A stretch of 6,897 bases of DNA, taken from assembly GCA_002746475.1 (NCBI GenBank), contig PDOX01000072.1, forward strand, positions 1 through 6,897. The letters are read 5' to 3'. This stretch comes from a candidate division SR1 bacterium. Its GTDB lineage: Bacteria; Patescibacteriota; Gracilibacteria; Absconditabacterales; Absconditicoccaceae. The notes beneath the pieces are model-generated. The model was not told the origin of the DNA, did not search any database, and was given only the letters and a program-made list of their open reading frames with translations. Shown here piece after piece: positions 1 through 6,897 of the stretch. The position numbers and the translations under genes are program-made. Position 1 is the first letter of the stretch, and the number at the start of each line of letters is the position of its first letter.

Positions 1-1392
1 CATCAATGGTTTGTAAATATTTTGGACAAAAAAGAGGAACTCCTTGCACAAAATGATAAAATGCAATGGAAACCTGAATTTATGAAAAAAAGATCAAATG
101 ACTGGATAAATAACTTACATTGGGATTGGAATATTTCTAGAAATAGAAAATTTGGAATTCCTATTCCGGTATGGCGAAGTTTGAAAACTGGAGAAGTGAT
201 TTTACCAAGTGAGCAACAATTAGCAAATGGACCGGTTGATCCTTCTGTGGATATGCCAGAAAACTTGCCAGCAGATCACACTACAGATGATATCAAGGGA
301 GAAACTTTAGTGTTAGATACTTGGTTTACTTCTGGACTTAGTCCATTGATTAACCAAAATTTAGTGGAAAGAGATGGGTATACCAAAAGTATTTTGCCTA
401 TGAGTTTGAGACCACAAGCGCATGATATTATCAGAACTTGGCTGTTATATACTACGCTTCACGCATATTTAAGAGATGAAAGTATTCCATTTGAAAACAT
501 TATGATTTCTGGGTTTGTATTGGCTGGGAAAAATGAGAAAATTAGTAAATCTAAAAATAATGCAAAAGCATCACCTGAACAGATACTAGGTCAGTGGGGA
601 GCTGATGCAGTAAGATATTGGGCGTCAGGTGGACAACTTGGGAAAGATATGATCTTTGATGAGGCAGAATTGAAAAATGGACAAAAACTTGTGACAAAAC
701 TCTGGAACGCGTCAAATTTTGTACAGATGCTTACCGAAGGATTTGATCCCAAAGCTGATTTTGATACTGCAACCTTGTTAGCAACTGATAGATGGATTAT
801 CAGCAGAGCTAATCAGGTCATCAAGAAAATGCAAGATTACTTAAATAACTATGAATACGGACTTGCAAAATTGGCGTTTGAAGAGTTCTTCTGGGCTGAT
901 TTCTGTGATAACTATCTTGAGTTAGTAAAATTAAGATTGTATAAACCTGAGTTATTTGAGAATGGAGAAGAAAAGAAACTCGCTGGGCAATGGACCCTTC
1001 ATCAAGTATTGCTCGTGATTTTGAAACTTATTGCTCCATATCTTCCGCATATTAGTGAAGAAATCTATCAAAATATTTTCAGAGCAACAGAAGAAACGAT
1101 TTCAATCCACAAAACTTTATTCCCAACAGATATTTTGACTATTGATAATGCAGAAGCTATTGTCTTGATTGAACAGATGGAAAAAGTGCTTGAAATTGTA
1201 GAACAGGTGAGAAAATTCAAAACTGAACAGCAAATCTCTCTCGGAGCAGAATTAACTAATCTTGTAGTTTCTGGACCAGCAGAATATCTCGCTGAGATTA
1301 AACATTATGAAGATGATCTCGTTTGAGTAACTAAGACACAAAACATAGAGTATCTTGAAAAAGATGGAATTGCTTGTTTGTGTGAGGTGTAG
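1..1392 (+). CDS. valS: Valyl-tRNA synthetase, 3' part (5' end outside window)
   Basis: Class I aminoacyl-tRNA synthetase that charges tRNA-Val in the cytoplasm. The frame is open from base 1, so the start and the HIGH-type motif lie upstream; 463 residues are visible. DWNISRNRKFGIPIPVW (about residues 36-52) and DTWFTSGLSP (about 100-109) are ValRS-like core motifs. KISKSKNN (180-187) is the KMSKS loop, followed by GADAVRYWASGG. The anticodon-binding domain runs from about residue 260. The sequence style (ISRxRxFGIPIPVW, LRPQAHDIIRTW) resembles the archaeal-type ValRS found in some bacteria rather than the E. coli type, and I see no long C-terminal coiled-coil arm. A standard-code reading would stop at TGA 1324-1326. 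Read as Gly, the protein continues 21 residues to TAG 1390-1392. This is its only visible UGA codon. It converges with mutS at a shared terminator. IleRS was considered; DTWFTSG and the overall motifs favour ValRS. Confidence 0.93.
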
Positions 1393-1428
1393 AAATTAAA
1401 TAAATACTGTGATAGATTATAAATATGA

Positions 1429-1456
1429 AAAAAGTCCTCATAAAAGAGGACTTTTT
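1429..1456. terminator. Bidirectional rho-independent terminator between valS and mutS
   Basis: A perfect inverted repeat: AAAAAGTCCTC (1429-1439), loop ATAAAA (1440-1445), GAGGACTTTTT (1446-1456). The GTCCTC/GAGGAC core gives six strong pairs. The flanking A-tract and T-tract provide a U-run on either strand, so it can end valS from the left and mutS from the right. The right arm directly abuts the mutS TAG stop (complement of 1457-1459). Confidence 0.88.
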
Positions 1457-4222
1457 CTACAATTCTCCCTTTAACTTATCTAATAATTGCAAAGCTTGCA
1501 GGGGAGTGATGCTATTGATATCAAAACTTGAAAGAATGCTTTTGATTTTTTCATATTCTGGGTGAGGTCCTCACTCTCTACCTCTCTCTCCTTTCTCGTT
1601 CGCAGGCTCACTAAGGAGAGAGATACTCCCTTGTGTAAGCCCCTCTCTTTTTAGGGGAGGGGTTTGGGGTGGGGTTTGCAACACTTCCAAATTCTTTCTC
1701 GCTTGATCTAAAATTATCTTTGGGAGTCAAGCTAGCTGTGCAACATCTATTCCATAACTTTTGTCTGCACCACCTGCAACGATTTTTTTCATAAAGACGA
1801 CTTCTCTTTCAGTTTCATAGACACTTACCGAGAAATTTTTGATAACATCATAGCTTTTCTCTAACTGAATTAACTCATGATAATGCGTTGCTATGAGCGT
1901 TTTAGCTTGTAATTTCACAGCAATATATTCCAAGATCGCTTTGGTCAATGCCAATCCATCGTAAGTAGATGTCCCACGCCCTAATTCATCAAAAATGATG
2001 AAACTTTTTTTACTCGCATTATTCAAAATATTCACGACTTCAATCATTTCGGTCATAAAAGTAGACTGATTCTTGGCAATAATATCTCAACTTCCAACCC
2101 TTGCAAAAATCCCATCAACAATACCAATTTCAGCTTTTTTACAAGGAACAAACAATCCACAATGTGCCATTAGTACTATCAGAGCATTTTGCCTCAGATA
2201 GGTAGATTTTCCTCACATATTTGGTCAGGTGATGATATGGATGACTCATCCACCTCAATTTTCATCTTGATTTACGAGAGATCCCCTCTGTTGATGGGAC
2301 CCCCCTTGTATTCCCCCCTCCGAGGGGGGACCGAAGTGAGAAGGCTCCCCTTGGAGGGGAGCTGTCCCGCTTTGCGGGGCTGAGGGGTCTGTATTTCAGA
2401 GGGAGGTCTGTGTCCCTATCTCCAAACTATTCGTAATAAAATGCTGATTGTCGTCCAAATATTTTTCAATCACGAGATGTCTTCCCTCATCTATTTTTAT
2501 CGTGGTATTGAGAGAAATCTCAGGTTTTACAAGCTGATTATCAAGGGAGAATAAGGCAAATGAAGTATACACATCCAGTTCAGAAATACTATTTCCAAAT
2601 GCGGTCAGTTCGTTAATATGTTCTTGGATCTTTTCTTTGGCCTGTACCAAAAATTCATGTTCTTTTTTTTGGAGTTCATCTCTTGCATTCAAAATCTGTA
2701 CTTGCAAATTTTCTAGATATTGGGTCGTATATCTTTGTCCAGATTTCAAGGTTTGCCTACGGACAAAGTCCAGCTTTTCATCTTCACGGACAGCTCCTTG
2801 TTCAAAGACTTGCACATCTTTGGGCGTCACTTCTAGGAAATATCATTGATTCGTGATAAATTTAACTTTGATAGCAGAAATCCCCGTATGCTGGACAATG
2901 GTTTGCTGATATTGTAACAGCAATTCATCACTATGAAACGCAATGTTTCTCAACTCATCAATACGCTCATCAATGCCATCTTGCACAAAATCATTATCAT
3001 TAGTTACCTCTGCCTTGAACGTAGTTTGTAAATATTTGTAGATGTTTTGCACGGTATTAAGTTCCTCATCACTCAGTCCCAATGCTTTGATTTCCGTTAC
3101 AGCACGCTCATCTTTCAAGATAAATCCGAGTAAAGTTCTTAATTTGATAAAGCCAATTACAGAAAGCTTTTTATATAAAATTCAACTGGTGATTTTGTAA
3201 ATATCAGCGATATTTTTCATCAGATCAGTGATATGTTGGCTGAGTTCTCTCGCTTCACTATATTTTTCTATGGTGCGCAGTCTGTTTTTCAACACAGTAC
3301 TATTCTTACTCGGATTTCCGAGCCACGACCTCAATAGTCTACTTCCTCCTGCAGTTTTAGTAGTATTAATCACCCCATATAAACTATATTTTTCGTTATT
3401 TTCATAACTGGAACTGAAAATTTCCAAATTTTTCACCGTTGTTTCATCAAATAATACTTTCTCATCATCACTATCAAACGCGACTTTCACAATATTTTGC
3501 AAATTGGTTTTCTGCGTGTTTTTGATATAATGCAACAGTAAGGCAAAGGCATCTAACCTCCCTTCTCCCAATGCTTCTCAGAAACTTGCAAGGGTCTGGA
3601 CTTTGCACTGCTGTAAAATGTATTCCGTGAGTGAAAAGGGCTTGTCATAGATAGAAATCAGCGCATCAGAAAAATGTCTAATACTAGATTGGACCTCTTC
3701 TTTATTTGGAAAGTCTAGATCAATGATGATTTCTTTTGGATTGATTTTTAGGATAAAATTTTGCATATCTTGAATCTCCTTGAAACTCTTGGTATGATAC
3801 TCCCCAATACTGAAATCTCCTCGTGCGAGATGATACACATCACCGGAGGTGGTCGCAAAAAAACTCAAACTCATCAGAAAATTAAAACCATGGTCGTTTT
3901 CTTGGATATAGGTTCAGGGGGTAATAACACTCACGACCTCTCTTTCTACGACCTTTCAGGGAATAGGGTCCGTCATCTGCTCGGCTATCGCAACTTTATA
4001 ACCATTTTGCACTAACTTAGTAATATATTTTTCCGCACTATGATGCGGGATTCCTGCCATAGGAATCGGATTTTCCGAAGTTTTGTTTTTGCTGGTGAGT
4101 ACTAAATCTAATACTTTACTTGCAATTTTCGCATCTTCCCAAAACGTCTCATAAAAATCTCCCAAACGAAAAAATAATATCGCATCAGGATTCTGCTTTT
4201 TCAAATCCACAAATTGTTGCAA
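1457..4222 (-). CDS. mutS: DNA mismatch repair ATPase MutS with two in-frame palindromic inserts
   Basis: Recognises mismatches and recruits MutL, using ATP. Under table 25 it is one 921-residue frame with 13 UGA-Gly codons. The mismatch-binding motif GDFYE is at residues 21-25 (Phe23 and Glu25 match the family's F-x-E). The connector and core follow, including an [17 protein letters not shown] stretch typical of MutS. The clamp region centres on GYFLEVT at about 460 and [10 protein letters not shown]. The ATPase has Walker A GPNMGGKST (666-674), STFMTEM, Walker B FIIFDE (741-746), GRGTSTYDG (748-756) and THYHE (779-783), and the C-terminus shows the usual [13 protein letters not shown] helix. 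Two GC-rich inserts lengthen it: about residues 604-653, just before Walker A, and about 848-887 in the C-terminal linker. Walker A sits at 666 against about 614 in E. coli. The start is inferred as TTG at 4222-4220, because no in-frame ATG lies between the upstream TAA (4282-4280) and the conserved N-terminus. All motifs are intact, so it is probably functional. Confidence 0.93.
1562..1678 (-). repeat. Palindromic element A, in frame inside mutS (C-terminal linker)
   Basis: A block richer in C/G and purine/pyrimidine runs than its AT-rich surroundings, made of nested hairpins. TCTCTCTCCTT (1583-1593) pairs perfectly with AAGGAGAGAGA (1613-1623). AAGCCCCTC (1637-1645) pairs with GAGGGGTTT (1657-1665), including one G-U pair. 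GTGAGG and CCTCAC (1562-1567 and 1569-1574) form a small hairpin at one edge. It translates without interruption into a Pro/Glu/Arg-rich stretch ([12 protein letters not shown] and onward). Upstream the protein reads ARKNLEVL and downstream [10 protein letters not shown], both ordinary MutS C-terminal sequence, so the block looks inserted. A UGA-Gly codon (1573-1571) lies at its end. The borders are estimated. Confidence 0.72.
2275..2395 (-). repeat. Palindromic element B, in frame inside mutS just before Walker A
   Basis: A strongly GC-rich block in an AT-rich gene, built from consecutive short hairpins. TCCCCCCT (2312-2319) pairs with AGGGGGGA (2323-2330) over a 3-base loop. GCTCCCCT (2344-2351) pairs with AGGGGAGC (2355-2362) over a 3-base loop. 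CCCGC (2366-2370) pairs with GCGGG (2374-2378) over TTT. CCCCTC (2283-2288) can pair with GAGGGG (2382-2387) as an outer stem. On the mutS strand it reads through as a Pro/Gly/Ser/Gln-rich segment. From FITNSLEIG to the first Walker A glycine there are about 71 residues, against about 18 in E. coli MutS, so about 50 residues are extra. From memory, its layout resembles palindromic repeats scattered in gut Clostridia. The borders are estimated. Confidence 0.78.
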
Positions 4223-4242
4223 TATTATCTTTGAAAGAAGTA

Positions 4243-4270
4243 TTGTATTTGTTTTTGCATTTTGTATACT
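4243..4270 (+). promoter_or_regulatory. Candidate promoter for the oxidoreductase beta-subunit gene
   Basis: TTGTAT (4243-4248), a 16-base spacer and TATACT (4265-4270) form a sigma70-like pair in the 77-base gap between divergent mutS and the beta-subunit gene. Transcription would begin near 4277, giving a leader of about 23 bases with no visible Shine-Dalgarno. The -35 match is poor and AT-rich DNA produces such pairs by chance. No convincing mutS promoter was found on the other strand. Confidence 0.35.
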
Positions 4271-4299
4271 CTGATTTGTTTAGTTTATTTATTGATTTT

Positions 4300-4902
4300 A
4301 TGAGAACTGGTATTAATCATTTTCAACGATGTCCATGATGTGGAAATTTTGCTATTCATTTTGCGATTAATGCTGCTATCAAGGAGTTGAATATTTTGTC
4401 AAAAGATATTCTCGTCGTGAGTGGTATTTGATGCAGTGGAAAAATGGCACAATATATTCCATGATATTCAGTAGAAGCTTTACATGGAAGGGCGATTCCT
4501 TTTGCAATAGGTGCAAAGCTAGCAAATCCTAAGTTAAACGTATTAGTTTATGCTTGAGATGGAGATGCGTATGGGATAGGGTTAGCTCATTTTATTCATG
4601 CATGTAGGAGAGATATTGACTTGACCTATATTGTTGCAGATAATGAAAATTATGCTTTGACAACAGGGCAAACCTCTCCGACAACTCCTTTGCATCAAAA
4701 GACACATTCTGAACCAGAGGGAACGCATGTTGCACCTATCTATCCTGTTCAACTTGCAGAAACTGTGGGTTGTTGATACAATATTTCTGTTTCAAGTAAG
4801 GATTTAGCAAAGATGAAAGAAGTGATTATTGAATGAATACACCATAAAGGATTTTCTCATATTCATATTGATCAACTATGTCCGAGTTATAGAGATTGGT
4901 AA
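4300..4902 (+). CDS. 2-oxoacid:ferredoxin oxidoreductase, beta subunit (compact, KorB/PorB-like)
   Basis: The TPP- and [4Fe-4S]-binding subunit of an enzyme that oxidatively decarboxylates a 2-oxoacid to acyl-CoA and passes electrons to ferredoxin. It is intact only with UGA as Gly (six codons: 4336, 4429, 4462, 4555, 4774, 4834). CPGCG at residues 11-15, GIGCSGK (Cys45) and QLCPSY (Cys194) supply the four cysteines expected for the cluster. GDGD (86-89) with the downstream DNENY (114-118) is the TPP/magnesium site, and TTGQTSPTTP is a family hallmark. At 200 residues it is shorter than the roughly 250-290 usual for the family: it stops at TAA five residues after Cys194, lacking the usual C-terminal extension. 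The ATG at 4300 has no clear Shine-Dalgarno; the frame is open further upstream but is antisense to mutS there. No alpha subunit is adjacent. The substrate (pyruvate or 2-oxoglutarate) cannot be assigned. Confidence 0.9.
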
Positions 4903-4904
4903 TG

Positions 4905-4924
4905 GATATTAAAAATATCTTTTT
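4905..4924 (+). terminator. Weak candidate terminator after the oxidoreductase gene
   Basis: GATATT (4905-4910), loop AAA, AATATC (4914-4919), then TTTTT (4920-4924), starting three bases after the TAA stop. The stem is perfect but short and AT-rich. It would work only on the + strand, in the 39-base gap before the convergent membrane-protein gene. Confidence 0.42.
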
Positions 4925-4941
4925 GGAATATTAGAGAAAAA

Positions 4942-5532
4942 TTAAGATCCTCCTTGTGCTAAAAATTGGATAAATCTGACAAAAGCAAATCATCCTGATA
5001 CGAGGAGTAGTCCAACTATTCATCCTATTATTCAGTTTTTTGCTTTGCTTTGTAAACTTTCAGCTCCTTTTGCGGCTGATAGAATATATAAGAATCCGGA
5101 GAAGAATACTACAATAGATAATAGTACTCCAAAAAACTTTGTTGCAGAGAGGACAATATCTTCTACGAAGGTTTCTACAGTGATATTTTGATTACTTTTT
5201 CTGATTCATAAGACTTTGTATATATTTATTCCGCATTTCCCTTTCCCTCATAGACATCATATTTCTATTCCCATTTCTCTTTGGCGTATTTCAGCTTCCT
5301 CTTTTGCTTTCTTTTCAGCTTCTTTCCTTGCTTGTTCTCTTTTATGAACGTTCTTGATTTTATCTCCTATTTTCATATCAGTTTTTGGTGCTTTCGGGGC
5401 TGATAATGTTGCTGTTTTTATTGTGTTTTTATTTTTCCCATGGACAACAACTTCTTTTAATTCATATCAATATGTTATTGTAGAGAAAAAGATACTTATG
5501 AATATTATTACTAAATATATGTATTTTTTCAT
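4942..5532 (-). CDS. Small exported/membrane protein, two TM segments, VirB2/TrbC-pilin-like (tentative)
   Basis: This 196-residue frame appears only when UGA is read as Gly (seven codons). It starts with an ATG at 5532 and ends with TAA. Residues 1-22 form a signal peptide (MKKYIYLVIIFISIFFSTITYG) with no lipobox. Residues about 55-90 are a Lys/Glu-rich, probably helical, charged stretch. Two cysteines (93 and 100) flank GGKGK. Hydrophobic segments at about 131-153 and 166-192 are separated by a small polar loop (AAKGAESLQSKAKN), and the second is glycine-rich. A signal peptide followed by two close C-terminal TM helices with an intervening Lys-containing loop resembles VirB2/TrbC-type pilin subunits and similar proteins of candidate phyla, but the N-terminal charged domain is unusual and no diagnostic motif is present. 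The periodic use of hydrophobic and charged residues, and UGA at Gly-compatible positions such as GG pairs, support a real gene. It has no neighbouring secretion genes and no clear Shine-Dalgarno. Confidence 0.78.
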
Positions 5533-5574
5533 TGTTATAATATTTTGTACTATATAAAATATGCTATATATGAT

Positions 5575-5602
5575 AGTATATAAAAAATATGATATTATGC
5601 AA
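5575..5602 (-). promoter_or_regulatory. Candidate promoter for the small membrane-protein gene
   Basis: On the minus strand TTGCAT (5602-5597), a 16-base spacer and TATACT (5580-5575) form a sigma70-like pair. Transcription would start near 5568, about 36 bases before the ATG. The same -10 hexamer occurs in the candidate promoter at 4265-4270. The rest of the 194-base gap (5533-5726) shows only AT-rich, T-rich sequence and no other clear feature. Confidence 0.38.
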
Positions 5603-5726
5603 ATTTCTGGTTATTTTTTCTCTTTTAATTTTTTCTTCTTTTGCTTTTCTCTTGCTTTTCTCGTGGGAATAGCTATTTTTATGGGGTTTAATATGAGTAT
5701 TATTTATTTGTTACTTTTGAGGTATA

Positions 5727-6752
5727 ATGGACACTATCAATATTGAAGAAATTTTACAAGAATTAGAACAAATACAGAGTTTGGAAGCTGTAGAAGTATT
5801 TTTTCAAAAATATTTAGGAAAAAAAGGATTGTTAGCAGAACAGTTTAAAATGTTAAAAACGCTCTCTCCTGAGGAGAAAAAAACTGTGGGAGGACAACTC
5901 TCAGAGGCGAAACAGAAATTAGGGACAGCATTTCAAGTTAAACAGGATGCACTAAACAAAGCAAAAATAGATGCAGAGTTAAAAAAAGATATTGTAGATC
6001 TTTCACTCTCTGGAAATACTATTGAAAAAGGACATTTTTCCCTATTAGCAGAAACCAGAAGAGAAATGGAGGAAATCTGCAAAAATATGGGATTTATCGT
6101 TGAATATGGGACAGAAGTCGTGAGTAAGTTTGAGAATTTTGAGTCGGTAAATATACCTCTTTCGCATCCAGCTACTGAGATGCACGACACCATCTATTTG
6201 AAAGAAAAAGACCCAAGTGGAGAAAATGTAATCTTGAGAACGCATACTTCATCATTGCAAAATTATTTGATCCAGAAACATGGGACTCCATTGAAAGTTG
6301 TGGTTCCTGGGAGATGTTATAGATTTGATGATATGGATGCTACGCATGATGTGATGTTTTATCAGATTGAAGGATTATATATTGATAAAAATATTAGTAT
6401 TGCTCATTTCAAAGGGATGATGGACAAATTGATTAGTTCTATCTTGAAATGAAAAGTAGAAACCAGAATGAGACCAGCATATTTCCCATTTGTAGAGCCG
6501 TGATTTGAAATTGATGCGAGATATGAAATCAAAGACCCAAAAACCGGAGAGAAAACGATGTCAAACTGGATTGAATTGCTTGGTGCAGGAATGGTACATC
6601 CTAATGTTTTGAAAACAGCAGGACTTGATCCTAATCAACGAAATGGATTCGCGTTTGGACTTGGAATTAGTAGACTTGTTGCTATTAGAAATGGAATCAA
6701 GGATATTAGATATTTCACCAATGGAGATCTGAGATTCGCGAAGAGTTTTTAG
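5727..6752 (+). CDS. pheS: Phenylalanyl-tRNA synthetase alpha subunit
   Basis: Catalytic subunit of the alpha2-beta2 class II synthetase that charges tRNA-Phe. It has 341 residues, normal for the family. The N-terminal part (about 1-95) is the coiled-coil tRNA-binding region, with [11 protein letters not shown] near residue 27. Then come [11 protein letters not shown] (about residues 148-158) and motif 2, RTHTSSLQ and [22 protein letters not shown]. Near the C-terminus are [12 protein letters not shown] and motif 3, [18 protein letters not shown], ending [16 protein letters not shown]. Two UGA-Gly codons occur, at 6450 and 6501 (the latter in EPGFEID); a standard-code reading would cut it at 6452. 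The start is the ATG at 5727, with GAGG four bases upstream (5719-5722). TATAAT at 5723-5728 overlaps the start codon, so it is unlikely to be the promoter. No pheT is visible; the next gene begins 16 bases after the stop. Confidence 0.96.
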
Positions 6753-6768
6753 AAGGAAATATTTTGTT

Positions 6769-6897
6769 ATGGGAAAGGAACAGCGTATAAAAGAAATATA
6801 TGATAAAGTTTGTAAATTTGATTCAGAAGAAAAATTTATAAATAGTACAAGAGAATCTGTTATTGCTGCTATTGAGACAATTATTAGATATTCAGAT
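6769..6897 (+). CDS. Unrecognised gene, 5' part only
   Basis: Open from an ATG at 6769 to the end of the window; 43 residues are visible, beginning MGKEQRIKEIYDKVCKFD. AAGGA (6753-6757) lies 11 bases before the ATG and is an acceptable Shine-Dalgarno. The gap to pheS is 16 bases, so co-transcription is likely. The visible part is charged, probably helical and has no signal peptide. No UGA codon occurs in it. It does not look like the start of pheT. I do not recognise the family. Confidence 0.65.
   Translation, partial: MGKEQRIKEIYDKVCKFDSEEKFINSTRESVIAAIETIIRYSD

Noticed and set aside
2189..2383. A + strand ORF of 64 codons with a [19 protein letters not shown] product.
   Set aside because: It is antisense to the mutS ATPase region and mostly the reverse strand of palindromic element B; such peptides are common artefacts of these repeats.
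1560..2400. A CRISPR array or insertion sequence around the palindromic blocks.
   Set aside because: There are only two different blocks, no regular repeat-spacer pattern, no transposase and no clear target-site duplication.
2637..2849. A + strand ORF of 70 codons antisense to mutS; likewise 3761-4015.
   Set aside because: Both are shadows of the conserved mutS frame on the other strand and have no recognisable content.
1457..4222. mutS as a pseudogene broken into six pieces by stops.
   Set aside because: All pieces share one frame, every break is a TGA, none is TAA or TAG, and the breaks fall on glycine positions including Walker A. It is intact under table 25.
4330..4440. UGA as Trp (Mycoplasma-type table 4).
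   Set aside because: It would give CPWCG, GIWCSG and a Trp-containing Walker A, contradicting invariant glycines, while Trp already uses TGG at expected places.
5354..5557. A + strand ORF of 67 codons.
   Set aside because: It lies antisense to the signal-peptide half of the small membrane-protein gene, which has far better protein features.
5723..5728. TATAAT as the -10 box of pheS.
   Set aside because: It overlaps the ATG itself, so transcription from it would start inside the coding region; GAGG just upstream instead supports this as the ribosome-binding area.
5561..5746. A + strand ORF of 61 codons, Phe/Leu-rich, overlapping the pheS start.
   Set aside because: Its hydrophobic look comes from T-rich intergenic DNA. 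It overlaps the pheS start in another frame and has no motif, so it is probably not coding.
5933..6245. Minus-strand ORFs inside pheS (5933-6193 and 6045-6245).
   Set aside because: They are antisense shadows of a clearly conserved pheS frame.

Overview
This AT-rich window reads coherently only if UGA is a glycine codon (NCBI translation table 25). Under the standard code the conserved genes break into fragments. With UGA as Gly they become full-length mutS, a ferredoxin oxidoreductase beta subunit, pheS and a small membrane protein, and the 3' end of valS gains a proper tail. Many of the UGA codons fall on invariant glycines: two in the MutS Walker A loop, one in the CPGC iron-sulfur motif and one in the GDGD thiamine pyrophosphate motif. 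Trp is encoded by TGG. This code points to the candidate phyla Absconditabacteria (SR1) or Gracilibacteria (BD1-5/GN02); the window alone does not separate the two.

Layout: (1) 1-1392 (+) is the 3' part of valS, valyl-tRNA synthetase. (2) 1429-1456 is a hairpin with U-tracts on both sides, lying between convergent valS and mutS. (3) 1457-4222 (-) is mutS, a 921-residue mismatch repair ATPase. It carries two GC-rich palindromic inserts that both stay in frame, one just before the Walker A motif and one in the C-terminal linker. (4) 4300-4902 (+), divergent from mutS, is a compact 2-oxoacid:ferredoxin oxidoreductase beta subunit without an alpha subunit beside it. (5) 4942-5532 (-) is a 196-residue protein with a signal peptide and two membrane segments, loosely like VirB2/TrbC pilins; it is visible only under table 25. 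(6) 5727-6752 (+) is complete pheS. (7) 6769-6897 (+) is the start of an unrecognised gene that runs off the end.

The genes mostly alternate in orientation and appear to be transcribed singly; only pheS and the last gene could share a transcript. They cover tRNA charging (valS, pheS), DNA repair (mutS), ferredoxin-linked oxoacid metabolism and the cell envelope, with no evident common pathway. I see no tRNA, rRNA, CRISPR array, prophage or transposase. The least ordinary features are the two in-frame palindromic inserts in mutS, the functional importance of the UGA-encoded glycines and the orphan beta subunit that stops just after its last cluster cysteine. There is no gene-free stretch over 300 bases; the longest is 5533-5726.
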